The notes: generated by a model from the letters alone, not told the origin. A stretch of 64,000 nucleotides of DNA from Lacibacter luteus (GCF_004118265.1 NZ_SDHW01000001.1:1736001-1800000); one strand, 5' to 3'; positions 42,625 to 51,859 are shown, counted from the stretch's first letter. Program-made: numbers and translations.

Positions 42625-43137
42625 TCAATTCAGGGCCAATCCCAATTTAAGCTGTATAGCACCTGATGCACCGGTTGTGTTCTTACGTTGCCATGCATCG
42701 TAATGCAAACTCACCTGGCCTAAAATAAAATGAAAGCCCAAGCCTGCATCGTACATAAACCTGCTGCTGCGGTTAGTGTTTACTTCATCCTTTAAAAAAC
42801 CAACACCTGCATTGCCCGAAAGAAAGAAAAAATTACCCGGATAAATACGTACTCCCGCTTTTACCGGTATAACCGAAATCTTTCCATACACATTACCCGA
42901 CTGCGGTTTGTACGATAAATACCCTACCGTTCCGATAGCATATACATGCTTGCTGCCAAAACCCAGCGAAGCATCTACTCCTGTACCAATCTTATAGCCA
43001 TTCTTAAACTCGTCTTGCGGATAAGCGATGATAAGGTTGCCGCCTATAAACGAATTGACCTTGCTTTTTTGTGCTGCCGATTTTTGAGCAAACCCGAAAC
43101 TGCAGAAACAACAGAACAGAAACATGATTTTAAGCAT
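42625..43137 (-). CDS. Outer-membrane beta-barrel protein, paralogue 2
   Basis: Starting at the ATG read from 43137 (MLKIMFLFCCFCSFGFAQ signal), the 170-residue product matches paralogue 1 throughout: GGNLIIAYPQDEF, VYAIGTVGYLSY, KAGVRIYPGNFFFLSGNAGVGFLKDE, LHYDAWQRKNT. The pair arose by tandem duplication. It is divergent from the Rrf2 regulator gene with an 80-bp intergenic region. Confidence 0.82.
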   Translation of the reverse strand: MLKIMFLFCCFCSFGFAQKSAAQKSKVNSFIGGNLIIAYPQDEFKNGYKIGTGVDASLGFGSKHVYAIGTVGYLSYKPQSGNVYGKISVIPVKAGVRIYPGNFFFLSGNAGVGFLKDEVNTNRSSRFMYDAGLGFHFILGQVSLHYDAWQRKNTTGASGAIQLKLGLALN

Positions 43138-43217
43138 ATGCTTTTTTTGCGATAAATGTAGCACCTTTGTTTGCGGAGCAAATACCCGCTACCACTTACT
43201 TTAAAAGCACACAACCG

Positions 43218-43622
43218 ATGCTGTCAAAAAAAACGCAATACGCTTTTCAGGCACTGGGCTATATGGCACAGCAAAAAAACAATGAGCCTATCCTCATTGC
43301 CGAAATTGCCAAGAAGAAAAAAATACCCCTGAAGTTTTTGGAAAACATTCTGCTGGTAATGCGTAAAGATGGTATCCTCGAAAGCAAAAAAGGAAAAGGT
43401 GGTGGTTATTATTTTAAAGTAAAACCTTCGCAGATAACGCTTGCACGTGTTATCCGTTTGCTCGACGGACCGATTGCCCCCCTCTCCTGCGTTAGTCTGC
43501 ATTTTTACGAACGCTGCAAAAACTGCGATGAAAAACATTGTGGCCTGCACGATATGATGATCAAAGTAAGGGATGCGAATTTGAAAATTCTCGAAAGCAA
43601 AACCGTAGCCGATATTACCTGA
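43218..43622 (+). CDS. Rrf2-family transcriptional regulator
   Basis: From the ATG at 43218 (MLSKKTQYAFQALGYMAQQ) the product has 134 residues with the Rrf2 winged helix (IAEIAKKKKIPLKFLENILLVMRKDGILESKKGKGGGY). It keeps three or more Cys in SCVSLHFYERCKNCDEKHCGL, the place of the [Fe-S] ligands in IscR/NsrR relatives. It may therefore sense redox or iron-sulfur status. It overlaps the acylphosphatase start by 1 bp (TGATG). Confidence 0.9.
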   Translation: MLSKKTQYAFQALGYMAQQKNNEPILIAEIAKKKKIPLKFLENILLVMRKDGILESKKGKGGGYYFKVKPSQITLARVIRLLDGPIAPLSCVSLHFYERCKNCDEKHCGLHDMMIKVRDANLKILESKTVADIT

Positions 43623-43894
43623 TGCGAAAAACAGTAGCCATAACCGTTAGAGGTAAGGTGCAGGGTGTGTGGTTTCGCAAGTACACACAGGATAAAGCAA
43701 TGGAACTGCAGTTAACCGGCTGGGTACGCAATTCCGACGAAGGCGATGTTGCTGTTGTTGCCACAGGCACTGAAGACCAGTTAGCCGATTTTATTGAATG
43801 GTGCTGGATGGGTTCGCCGAAGAGCACGGTTACTGCCGTTATAACAAGCGATGTGGAGTTGCAGGAGTTTGACAGGTTTGAGGTGGTGAGGTGA
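43622..43894 (+). CDS. acyP: Acylphosphatase
   Basis: The 90-residue protein has the acylphosphatase signature VRGKVQGVWFRKYTQ (catalytic Arg) and GWVRNSDEGDV (catalytic Asn). It hydrolyses carboxyl-phosphate bonds such as acetyl phosphate. It is translationally coupled to the Rrf2 gene. The frame is open further upstream, but only this start gives the family length. Confidence 0.93.
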   Translation: MRKTVAITVRGKVQGVWFRKYTQDKAMELQLTGWVRNSDEGDVAVVATGTEDQLADFIEWCWMGSPKSTVTAVITSDVELQEFDRFEVVR

Positions 43895-44016
43895 GGAAAT
43901 TGTAAGGCGACATGACTATCATTGATAACCAAAGGTTTTGCAAATTTGGTTTTATAGGGAGTGGCGCATAATTTAGTGTTGGTTGTAAGTTCATTTGTAC
44001 TCTCTAATAATTTGAA

Positions 44017-44493
44017 ATGATTGCACGACTATTTATCCTTGTGGCCTTTTTGTTCGCTGGACATATTTCAGAGGGACAAACGATAGTCCCGACAAAAAAG
44101 CAATTGTTGAAATTGTTTAAATCAAGCATCAGACAAGACTTAAAATCAAAAATTACTACAAATTCAAACCCATGGGTTATTTGTAATGACGACAGTTCAT
44201 ATTACAAAGCCGACACTATTCGTTTATTTCCAAATTCAAACGATTATCCCGATTGTAAATGTTCATGCTATATCGACTGGACATTTTACAAAAAGGATGC
44301 GTTTATTTTAACAAGAGAATACATAAATGAGCCTAGAAGAATTAGTGTGACTAAATCCGGTGATTGGTATGTAGTAAAATTGTCGCTTGATGGTGAGAGT
44401 TTAATCTTAGAAACATTTAACCAAAATATTCTTATCGACCGATTTAAAGTAGTAGATATTAATCACAGTATTGTTCTAAAAAGACAGAAATAA
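44017..44493 (+). CDS. Exported protein of unknown function, low-GC
   Basis: The 158-residue product has a signal peptide (AGHISEGQ, about 20), a Cys-rich patch (YPDCKCSCYIDW) and a mixed beta-rich C-terminal half. I do not recognise it. Its base composition is visibly more AT-rich than its neighbours, and it is followed by a long inverted repeat, so it may be a recent arrival or an orphan gene. Confidence 0.6.
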   Translation: MIARLFILVAFLFAGHISEGQTIVPTKKQLLKLFKSSIRQDLKSKITTNSNPWVICNDDSSYYKADTIRLFPNSNDYPDCKCSCYIDWTFYKKDAFILTREYINEPRRISVTKSGDWYVVKLSLDGESLILETFNQNILIDRFKVVDINHSIVLKRQK

Positions 44494-44506
44494 ATTCCTC
44501 CCTTGG

Positions 44507-44586
44507 GCGCAAGCGTCTCGCTTGTGCCGCATCTTCATCACTAAATTTTAATTGTAAAATTCTACGCACAAGCGAGACGCTTGCGC
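44507..44586. repeat. 20-bp perfect inverted repeat
   Basis: GCGCAAGCGTCTCGCTTGTG (44507-44526) and its exact complement (44567-44586) flank 40 bp of AT-rich DNA. Each arm also contains the smaller dyad AAGCG..CGCTT. A further word GGCGCAGATCTCTGATCTGT occurs at 44691-44710. The spacer between 44493 and 44713 holds only these elements and a 22-codon open frame that I do not call a gene. Confidence 0.85.
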
Positions 44587-44712
44587 TATCTTAAGTGAAA
44601 CTCTTGAAATGAATTTTGAGCAAATAGCAGAACTGGTAAATGAATTCAAGACAAACTATCAAAAAACAAAACAATAGACTTCACTCTCTGGCGCAGATCT
44701 CTGATCTGTTGC

Positions 44713-45168
44713 CTACCGCTTATTAAAACAATACCTGTAATCGTACCCGCTGCCATCCATAAACGCAAATAATCGCTGACCGGAATCACGAAAATCAAAA
44801 CGGTCGAAATACCAATCGATGACACGGTTGCTGGAAAAATCGTAGAGCTTTACCCATAATACATTTCTTGTTTGCGATTGCCAGTTACCATCGCTGTCGG
44901 TATAGCCATTATCGAAGCTGCGCATTTCCCAGCTGCCCTGCATGGTACCGTTGGCGTCGGTGTAACGGGCGGTGCGGTCTTCAAAAAAAGTAAAGGTTCC
45001 CTGCTGGTATACGGATGAAACGTTTTCGTTACTGAATGGTCTTCGTTTCTGAATTTCGGTTAACTGCCAGCTTCCTTCTATACGGTTTTCGGGCAACCAT
45101 TTTTTACAGGAGCTGAGGGTAAGAAGGGAAACAACAATAAATGAGATTGAGTAGAGTTTTACTTGCAT
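44713..45168 (-). CDS. Small lipocalin-like lipoprotein
   Basis: From the ATG read from 45168 (MQVKLYSISFIVVSLLTLSSCKKW) the product has 151 residues, with a lipobox Cys about residue 21. The mature part opens with EGSWQLTEIQKR and has repeated antiparallel strands (GTFTFFEDRTARYTDANGTMQGSWEMRSF), the pattern of small lipocalin-like Bacteroidota lipoproteins. Function is unknown. It lies downstream of the large TonB receptor, beyond a terminator. Confidence 0.75.
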   Translation of the reverse strand: MQVKLYSISFIVVSLLTLSSCKKWLPENRIEGSWQLTEIQKRRPFSNENVSSVYQQGTFTFFEDRTARYTDANGTMQGSWEMRSFDNGYTDSDGNWQSQTRNVLWVKLYDFSSNRVIDWYFDRFDFRDSGQRLFAFMDGSGYDYRYCFNKR

Positions 45169-45246
45169 AGATGAAGGTTTCTTTTTCTGCAACAAATACA
45201 ATACCTGTATACGTTAGCAAAACTCTAAATTTATCAATCAAAAAAA

Positions 45247-45275
45247 TGGAGCCACCTGTTTATTACAGGCGGCTC
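45247..45275 (-). terminator. Terminator after the large TonB receptor gene
   Basis: GGAGCC (45247-45252) and GGCTCC (45270-45275), extended by CCTGT/ACAGG with one mismatch between them, form an 11-bp stem. A T-run follows on the minus strand (complement of about 45239-45245). Confidence 0.85.
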
Positions 45276-45306
45276 CATTCGTATTACGTTCTTTGGTTTC
45301 TTTCAA

Positions 45307-48300
45307 TTAAAACGAATAACGCAAACCAAGTTGCACCTGGAACGGATTACCGTTTAAGTTAGAAACACCGGCAGCTGTATTTACGTTGTAGTTAAATATC
45401 TGTTCTGCTGCATTGAAGTTGCGGATAGAATATAAATTCTGTTTGCCAAGATTATGCCCTACACCCCATTTTTTATTGAGCATGTTTGCAAAGTTGAAAA
45501 TATCTGCAGAAGCTTCAAGACGATGTGTTTTGTATAAGCGGAACGATTTTGCAAGACGCACATCAAACACACCATAAAAACCATTTACACCACCGTTTCT
45601 TGTTGCAATTTTACCAAGGTCTCTTTTAATATAATCTTTAATGCTCTGTTCTGCATTTGGATTATTGAGGATAGCCTGTATACCTGTGCGTAAATAATCG
45701 GGAGTAGAAGTATTTGAAGGATCGTACACAAACGGCAGGTCATTTGAAGAAACAAAATCGCCATTCATGTTTCCGCTAACAGCCAGTGTGTAACGTGTAC
45801 CACCAATACCACTGTAACGCACACCTAAACTGATGCCCCAGATACTTGGCGCTGTTGCATAAAACACAAACTTGTAACGGAACTGATTATCGGAATAAGC
45901 CATGCCGCTCAAATCTCTCGGATCATCTTTTACCATTAATGCTAAAGTTGCAGTGTTGGCTACGTTACCGTTGTAAGAAGTATTGTCTTTTGTATCGTTC
46001 CATGTGTACGACATATTGATCTGACCATCTTTGAAATAACGATACGTTGCATCGGCCACCACTGTATATGAATTTACTTTACCTGTACTCACCAATTCAA
46101 GTACACGACCTACAGCAGTTGTTTTACGGCTGTTAACCCAGTTAGATGTTCCGTTTGATGTTCTGATTGTTGAAGCCGGTACATACACACCACGGTTTTG
46201 TTCGGATGCAATTGTGAAGTAAGGTTTATCAACCATGTTACGATCGATATACATGTAGTTGTTACGGGCCCATGTACCGTATGCACTAACACCCACTCTT
46301 AAACGTGATGTAAAAAAGTGATTGAATGAAAAGTTTGCTTTGTAAACTGTAGGCACTTTAATATCCGGACTGTTGGTATTGATGGTAACAAGCTTTTCGA
46401 TCTGCGGATTGTTAAACAGATCTTTACCCGGAGCTGATGCAGGATTTGCTCTGTAGCCAGGGAAGTTGGGAACAGGAATCAACGCAGTATTTGTAATATC
46501 AACACCTGCAATATGCGAACCATCAAACAAAATATTGTTGATCATAGAGTACGGATTCAGATTCGAGCCGAAAATACCGGCACCGAATTTTAAAATGTTC
46601 TTGCCCTGCTTCGCAATATCCCACGTAAACTGCACACGTGGCTGAATCTGGAATGTATTGATACCATTATCTGTTTTTATTCCAAGACTATCGTACACCA
46701 CTTTGTTGAAGTTTGCCTTCTTAATGTACTTTGTATTATCGGCTCTAACACCTGCAATCATATCAAACCCTTCAAACAGTGTTGTTTCAACCTGGCCATA
46801 TACACCTGTAGCAATATTGTCGGTGCTCGTACTTTCTTCATCCGTCATGTACACATCTCTTGCATAACGGTAAGGTGTAAGGTTTTCGAAATTACTCATA
46901 CCGGTAAAGTAGAAACGTCCGTTCATTTCACTGCCGTAACGGAAAGCCATATTGGTGAACATAATGTCTGCACCTAATGTAAACTTGTAACGCCTGGTGT
47001 TGTAATACACATTGTTTACCAGTTGCAGCACATTGCCTTTAAACCATTCAGGAGTATAACGTTGTCCACCCAATTGTATTGAGTTGTAGTATTTGTTTGT
47101 GCCATCGATCGATTCAACATTTTCTACAATTGCACGGGGAATGCTTTGTGCAGGTAATTCGCTGTTTGGAATCACCTGGCTGCTTTCATAAAAATGCTGC
47201 AGCTTTAATTCGTTTGTTACAGCTTTACCAACTACAGTTCTTAACGAAGCCATGAAGCTGTTGTTCAGATTTCGTCTGTCGGCATATACTTCGTACATAT
47301 TAATACCTGAGTTATCTCCATCGGCCTGGTTATCCATATCGTAAATAAAATTGTTACGGATGGTTAACAGGTTTGCACGGTTTAACTGCCAGTCGATACG
47401 TGCAAATGCAGCATCGGTTTGTTTTTTCTTTCCGAAAGCACCAAACTGCGGGTTAGAGGATGTACCATATTTATCATGCGCAACCTGGCTGAATTTATCG
47501 AGTGTTGCCTGTGTTACTTTATAACGTACAATATCAGCAGGTGTTTGGATGTCGGCAATGTATAATGGGCGTGAATCGGCCTGGTGATCCCATGCAACAA
47601 AGAAATGTGCTTTGTCTTTAATGATAGGGCCGCCTAATGAAAAGCCATACTGATACGTAGAAAACTCCTGGTTGCGTCTTGATCCGTTTAAGTTGTAGTT
47701 GCTCGACAGCCAGTTTGTTCTTCCGAATGTAAATGCACTGCCCGAAAGTGTATTGGTTCCCGATTTTGTTACAGTTGTAATGCTGCCACCACCACTGCGT
47801 CCGTTGGTAACATCGTATTCGTTTGTTACTACTTTAAACTCACGTATCACCTCCATTGAAATAGAATAAGCACCACCACTGTTACCACCTGCAATTGTAC
47901 TGCGTGCCGTCATACCATCAATTGTATAGTTGGTAGATGATGCTAACTGACCGGCCAATGTGCTGCCATTGCTTACCGGAGAAAGATCAATGAGCGATGT
48001 AAAGTTGCGGCCGTTTACAGGCAGCTTAGTTAACTCTTTTGATGTTACGGCTGTTGATGCTCCCAATGTTTTAATAGAGCGCTTTAATGTGTTGGCGACT
48101 ACCTGTACTTCCTGCAATTGATTTACGGTAGGCATCAACAAGAAGTTGATCTGTAACTGATCTGCAAGATTCAATGTGTAATCTACCTGCTTCTGCTCGC
48201 CATAACCTACTGCTGAAGCAAATACAGAGTAAGGTCCGCCAAGCGGTAACTCGTTAAAAACGTATTCGCCGTTTGTGTTGGTAACTGCCATTGCAGAAAA

Positions 48301-48474
48301 CCCTGTCGACTCGTTTTTTACTTTTACTGTAGCGCCGGGGATACCTTTTTGTTGTTCATCTTTAATAGTACCCGCAATAATTGTTTTTGTTCCTTGTGCG
48401 TAGCTTTTTTCTGCAGTTGCTGCAAATAAAAGCAACAACAGAAGCGCACAGAAATTTCTCATAACGAAATGCAT
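45307..48474 (-). CDS. Oar-like TonB-dependent receptor
   Basis: The 1055-residue outer-membrane protein has a signal peptide (EKSYAQ, about 27), a CarboxypepD_reg-like domain (about 30-115, GTIKDEQQKGIPGATVKVKN), a plug with LPVNGRNFTSLIDLSPVSNG and a large barrel ending in LGLRYSF. The GRNF motif and length match the Oar family, proteins of Myxococcus and Bacteroidota linked to import or protein export. No SusD partner is present. Met1 or Met5 may be the start. A promoter and direct repeats lie 90-140 bp upstream. Confidence 0.9.
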   Translation of the reverse strand: MHFVMRNFCALLLLLLFAATAEKSYAQGTKTIIAGTIKDEQQKGIPGATVKVKNESTGFSAMAVTNTNGEYVFNELPLGGPYSVFASAVGYGEQKQVDYTLNLADQLQINFLLMPTVNQLQEVQVVANTLKRSIKTLGASTAVTSKELTKLPVNGRNFTSLIDLSPVSNGSTLAGQLASSTNYTIDGMTARSTIAGGNSGGAYSISMEVIREFKVVTNEYDVTNGRSGGGSITTVTKSGTNTLSGSAFTFGRTNWLSSNYNLNGSRRNQEFSTYQYGFSLGGPIIKDKAHFFVAWDHQADSRPLYIADIQTPADIVRYKVTQATLDKFSQVAHDKYGTSSNPQFGAFGKKKQTDAAFARIDWQLNRANLLTIRNNFIYDMDNQADGDNSGINMYEVYADRRNLNNSFMASLRTVVGKAVTNELKLQHFYESSQVIPNSELPAQSIPRAIVENVESIDGTNKYYNSIQLGGQRYTPEWFKGNVLQLVNNVYYNTRRYKFTLGADIMFTNMAFRYGSEMNGRFYFTGMSNFENLTPYRYARDVYMTDEESTSTDNIATGVYGQVETTLFEGFDMIAGVRADNTKYIKKANFNKVVYDSLGIKTDNGINTFQIQPRVQFTWDIAKQGKNILKFGAGIFGSNLNPYSMINNILFDGSHIAGVDITNTALIPVPNFPGYRANPASAPGKDLFNNPQIEKLVTINTNSPDIKVPTVYKANFSFNHFFTSRLRVGVSAYGTWARNNYMYIDRNMVDKPYFTIASEQNRGVYVPASTIRTSNGTSNWVNSRKTTAVGRVLELVSTGKVNSYTVVADATYRYFKDGQINMSYTWNDTKDNTSYNGNVANTATLALMVKDDPRDLSGMAYSDNQFRYKFVFYATAPSIWGISLGVRYSGIGGTRYTLAVSGNMNGDFVSSNDLPFVYDPSNTSTPDYLRTGIQAILNNPNAEQSIKDYIKRDLGKIATRNGGVNGFYGVFDVRLAKSFRLYKTHRLEASADIFNFANMLNKKWGVGHNLGKQNLYSIRNFNAAEQIFNYNVNTAAGVSNLNGNPFQVQLGLRYSF

Positions 48475-48567
48475 GATTCGTAGTTTTGATGTTCAGAATT
48501 ATTTTGCTGATTCCTTAAGAAGTATTTAGTAGCAGCTGAAGGATTACCTATGCATCCTTAGCGCCCG

Positions 48568-48595
48568 CAAACCTATCCTGTGTACATTAAGCCAA
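48568..48595 (-). promoter_or_regulatory. Candidate promoter of the Oar-like receptor
   Basis: On the minus strand TAGGTTTG (complement of 48568-48575) matches TAnnTTTG, with TTG (complement of 48593-48595) 17 bp upstream. The leader to the start codon would be about 87 nt. A repeat copy (48581-48590) lies within the promoter spacer. Confidence 0.45.
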
Positions 48596-48612
48596 TCTTA
48601 CCTGTACATTAA
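48581..48612. promoter_or_regulatory. Direct repeats TGTACATTAA, possible activator or repressor sites
   Basis: TGTACATTAA occurs at 48581-48590 and 48603-48612, 22 bp apart centre to centre, about two helical turns. One copy overlaps the candidate promoter of the Oar-like receptor. The regulator is unknown. Confidence 0.4.
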
Positions 48613-48744
48613 CTAAGTGTTATGAGAAAACAGAAGGACTGTTTTTTACATACATAAAACAAAATTGTGGATAGTATATTACTAAAATGCAGGCGATGCT
48701 TATCTTACTCTGTAAATTGTTTCAGCAGATAAAGCATTTTATTA

Positions 48745-49227
48745 ATGGCAACTTTTAAAGCAGTAATTGATAAGATCGGGATCAATCCTTTTGTATTTGT
48801 TCCTGAAAAAATTCTTGCAGCTGTTTTGCAAAAAGCAGGAAAAGAAAAAGGACCCATACCAATTAAGGGAACGATCAACAAAACAGCTTATACACAAAAA
48901 TTGGTGAAGTATGCCGGGCATTGGCGCCTGTACATCAACACCATCATGCTGAAAGATTCGCCTAAACGCATCGGTGAAACAATCACTATCAGCGTTGAAT
49001 ATGATCCTGCCGACAGAAAATTAACAATGCATCCATCTCTTGGCAAAGCATTGGCAAAGAATAAAACGGCAAATGAAAATTTCAAACAACTACCAGCTTC
49101 CCGTCAGCAGGAGATCATTCGTTACATCAGTAATTTAAAAACAGAAGAGAGCGTTGAACGGAATGTTACAAAGGCTATCAACTTCTTGCGTGGTAATGGA
49201 AGTTTTGTGGGTAGACAAACGCTTTGA
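48745..49227 (+). CDS. DUF1905/YdeI (OmdA)-like protein
   Basis: The 160-residue protein has an N-terminal DUF1905-like beta domain (FKAVIDKIGINPFVFVPEKILAAVL.. PIPIKGTINKTAYTQKLV) and a C-terminal YdeI-type helix pair (LPASRQQEIIRYISNLKTEESVERNVTKAINFL). YdeI relatives are described as stress or bacteriocin-protection proteins, but a biochemical role is not established. No signal peptide is seen. It is monocistronic and ends at a terminator. Confidence 0.85.
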   Translation: MATFKAVIDKIGINPFVFVPEKILAAVLQKAGKEKGPIPIKGTINKTAYTQKLVKYAGHWRLYINTIMLKDSPKRIGETITISVEYDPADRKLTMHPSLGKALAKNKTANENFKQLPASRQQEIIRYISNLKTEESVERNVTKAINFLRGNGSFVGRQTL

Positions 49228-49231
49228 ATAA

Positions 49232-49261
49232 AAAATCCCTCTGCAATTGCTGAGGGATTTT
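49232..49261. terminator. Bidirectional terminator between the YdeI-like gene and icd
   Basis: AAAATCCCTC (49232-49241) pairs perfectly with GAGGGATTTT (49252-49261), with A and T runs on the two sides, serving both convergent genes. Confidence 0.88.
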
Positions 49262-49284
49262 TATTTTAAACTTCATCTTTTGAA

Positions 49285-50517
49285 TTATCCAAGCTTTGCC
49301 TGCAGATTTGCATCAATTGCATCAAGGAACTCTTCAGTGTACAAATAATGATCACCGTGGTTCACTTTGTTGCCGTGGATACAAACAGCAAGATCTTTGG
49401 TCATTTTACCGCTTTCTACTGTTTCAATACAAACGGCTTCAAGAGCATTTGCAAAATCGATCAGGGCCTGGTTACCATCGAGTTTACCACGGAAAGCCAA
49501 ACCACGTGTCCATGCAAAGATTGATGCAATAGGATTGGTAGATGTTGGCTTACCTTTCTGGTGCTCACGGTAGTGACGTGTTACAGTACCATGTGCTGCT
49601 TCTGCTTCCATTGTTTTACCATCAGGAGTAATCAATACAGAAGTCATTAAACCAAGTGAACCGAAACCTTGTGCAACAGTATCGCTTTGTACATCACCAT
49701 CGTAGTTCTTACAAGCCCAAACGAAGTTGCCGTTCCATTTCAATGCACTTGCTACCATGTCATCGATCAAACGATGTTCGTACACGATACCTGCAGCATC
49801 AAACTGCGCTTTGAATTCGTTTTGATAGATCTCTTCAAAAATATCTTTGAAGCGACCATCGTATTTTTTGAGGATAGTATTTTTTGTAGAAAGGTACAAA
49901 GGCCATTTTTTGCTGAGCGCCATGTTAAAGCAACTGCGTGCAAAACCTTTTACACTTTCATCAGTGTTATACATGGTCATCGCTACGCCATCACCTTTAT
50001 AATTGTACACTTCAAACACCTGTGGTTCGCCACCATCTTCAGGCGTAAAGGTCATCGTTAACTTTCCTTTTCCTTTGATCACTGTATCCGTTGCACGGTA
50101 TTGATCGCCAAATGCATGACGGCCAACAATGATTGGTGCAGTCCAGTTAGTAACCAAACGTGGAATATTGTTGATTACGATTGGTTCACGGAAAACCGTA
50201 CCATCGAGGATGTTGCGGATAGTGCCGTTCGGGCTCTTCCACATTTGCTTCAGATTAAATTCTGTTACACGTTGTTCATCGGGAGTAATCGTAGCACATT
50301 TGATACCAACACCGTATTGTTTAATTGCGTTTGCAGCATCAACGGTAACCTGGTCGTTGGTTTCATCTCTGTACTCAACACCAAGATCATAATATTTAAT
50401 ATCAAGATCGATGTAAGGAAGAATCAGTTTCTCTTTAATAAATTTCCAGATGATGCGTGTCATCTCATCGCCATCCAGCTCAACCACCGGGTTGGCTACT
50501 TTAATCTTTTCAGCCAT
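49285..50517 (-). CDS. icd: NADP-dependent isocitrate dehydrogenase, eukaryote-like homodimeric type
   Basis: Icd oxidises isocitrate to 2-oxoglutarate in the TCA cycle. The 410-residue product resembles the cytosolic/mitochondrial IDH1/IDH2 subfamily more than the E. coli Icd: [18 protein letters not shown] at 12-29, [19 protein letters not shown], and [12 protein letters not shown]. Length fits that subfamily. The gene stands alone; aconitase is 7 kb away. A TATATTTG element lies at the complement of 50571-50578, 53 bp upstream of the start. Confidence 0.95.
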   Translation of the reverse strand: MAEKIKVANPVVELDGDEMTRIIWKFIKEKLILPYIDLDIKYYDLGVEYRDETNDQVTVDAANAIKQYGVGIKCATITPDEQRVTEFNLKQMWKSPNGTIRNILDGTVFREPIVINNIPRLVTNWTAPIIVGRHAFGDQYRATDTVIKGKGKLTMTFTPEDGGEPQVFEVYNYKGDGVAMTMYNTDESVKGFARSCFNMALSKKWPLYLSTKNTILKKYDGRFKDIFEEIYQNEFKAQFDAAGIVYEHRLIDDMVASALKWNGNFVWACKNYDGDVQSDTVAQGFGSLGLMTSVLITPDGKTMEAEAAHGTVTRHYREHQKGKPTSTNPIASIFAWTRGLAFRGKLDGNQALIDFANALEAVCIETVESGKMTKDLAVCIHGNKVNHGDHYLYTEEFLDAIDANLQAKLG

Positions 50518-50570
50518 CAGTTTTCTTTTAAATATGAATAATGCAGAAGTCTACTTCCGTTTAGGGAGAG

Positions 50571-50578
50571 CAAATATA
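50571..50578 (-). promoter_or_regulatory. TAnnTTTG element upstream of icd
   Basis: The complement reads TATATTTG, a perfect -7 match 53 bp before the start codon. No TTTG is visible at the expected -33 position. Confidence 0.4.
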
Positions 50579-50603
50579 AACCCGTCTGATGAATAAAACA
50601 CGC

Positions 50604-51857
50604 CTAATCTGCAAGCAGGGAGCGGATTGTACGATAAAATTCTGCTTTAAATTCTTCGTAGTGGTTGCCGGTACCCGGGCCAAAGAAGCCTTGATGAATT
50701 CCGGCAACGTTCCCGCTCTTTGAAATGAAGATGGTTGTGGGGAACGAACGAATAGCTGTTAGCTGTGGTAATGTTTTTTCTGTTCGTTGTTCATCGCTTA
50801 CGGTAACAGGCGGAATGAGTACCGGATACTGAATACCGAAACGTTTGATGAACTTTTGTACACTTGCTTTAGAGCGATTGAAATCGATACTGTATTCATA
50901 CGCCAACGCAATTATTTCTACGCCTTTGTTTTTATACTCTTTATAGAAGCTGCTGAGGAATTTGCTTTCATCCATACAGTTGGGGCACCAGCTGCCCATG
51001 ATCTGTATGATCACTACTTTGTTTTTGAAGCGGGCATCGTTGATAGAAACTGTTTTGCCGGTAACATCTTTAAACGAAAAATTGAGTTTGCTTTCGCCCG
51101 GCTTTAATTGTGTTACAGGAGTTGTATCGGGTAATGCGGCAGCGCTGTTCCGTTCTGCACGCCATTGTTCAACGGGTGATGCACTGCTGAAAAATTTTCC
51201 ATTGTTGATTTCGTTGTCATTGATGTTTGCTGTAAAGTAATAGGCATGACTTCCATCAAAACAACTCAACTGCATTTCTTTTCCGTTAACAATGCCTTCG
51301 AGAAAACGATAATCGCCACTGGGTGTTAAAAAGGTTCCGCTTAGTGCAGTACCGTTTTGTTTGAACTCGGCAATGGCAGGACGTTCAGCACCGTTTACTC
51401 TTGTAAAGGTTACCTGCCAGCGACCTGTTACGTTTTGTGTTGTGTTTTCGTTTACAGCAAACCGTTCTTTCTGTCCATACACAAACGTTACGGGAAACTC
51501 CAGCAACTTTAAACTACCAGCTTTAAACCACTTTCCTTTCAGCGATCCATCGTTCTGAAATTGCAGGCGGAAGTACGATTCAAAAAAAGGCATTTCAATA
51601 TGCACCGAATCGCCTTTCACTTTTACATCATCTACCAGTAATCGTTCAGCTGCGTTACGGATAAACATAACGGGCTTGCCATTTTTCTGTTGCACTTCCG
51701 CATTAAACACAATAGCCGTACCATCTTCACGCAAAACAGATGCACGGTACCAACCGCTACGCAGTAATGTTGTTTGTGCATTTGTTGTTACTGCTAACAA
51801 CGATCCTGTTATAAAAAAGATCAAGAAGGGTTTCAGAAAAAATACTGTTGCTCTCAA
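50604..51857 (-). CDS. TlpA-family thioredoxin-like protein, exported
   Basis: The 417-residue protein has a signal peptide (TTNAQ, about 28), an N-terminal beta-rich region (about 35-240, often DUF4369-like in such proteins) and a C-terminal thioredoxin fold with CxxC in GSWCPNCMDES (about 297-307) and cis-Pro in SFPTTIF. It is a periplasmic thiol-disulfide oxidoreductase. It is the last gene of an operon after the 51860 gene (2 bp gap). Confidence 0.88.
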   Translation of the reverse strand: MRATVFFLKPFLIFFITGSLLAVTTNAQTTLLRSGWYRASVLREDGTAIVFNAEVQQKNGKPVMFIRNAAERLLVDDVKVKGDSVHIEMPFFESYFRLQFQNDGSLKGKWFKAGSLKLLEFPVTFVYGQKERFAVNENTTQNVTGRWQVTFTRVNGAERPAIAEFKQNGTALSGTFLTPSGDYRFLEGIVNGKEMQLSCFDGSHAYYFTANINDNEINNGKFFSSASPVEQWRAERNSAAALPDTTPVTQLKPGESKLNFSFKDVTGKTVSINDARFKNKVVIIQIMGSWCPNCMDESKFLSSFYKEYKNKGVEIIALAYEYSIDFNRSKASVQKFIKRFGIQYPVLIPPVTVSDEQRTEKTLPQLTAIRSFPTTIFISKSGNVAGIHQGFFGPGTGNHYEEFKAEFYRTIRSLLAD

Positions 51858-51859
51858 AC

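Noticed and set aside
43538-43621. N-terminal extension of the acylphosphatase frame.
   Set aside because: The extra 28 residues lie inside the Rrf2 coding region and are absent from the acylphosphatase family; the ATG overlapping the Rrf2 stop is the sensible start.
44609-44677. A 22-codon open frame (MNFEQIAELVNEF..) between the repeats.
   Set aside because: It is too short, has no family match I know and lies in a repeat-rich spacer. It may be a gene remnant or chance.
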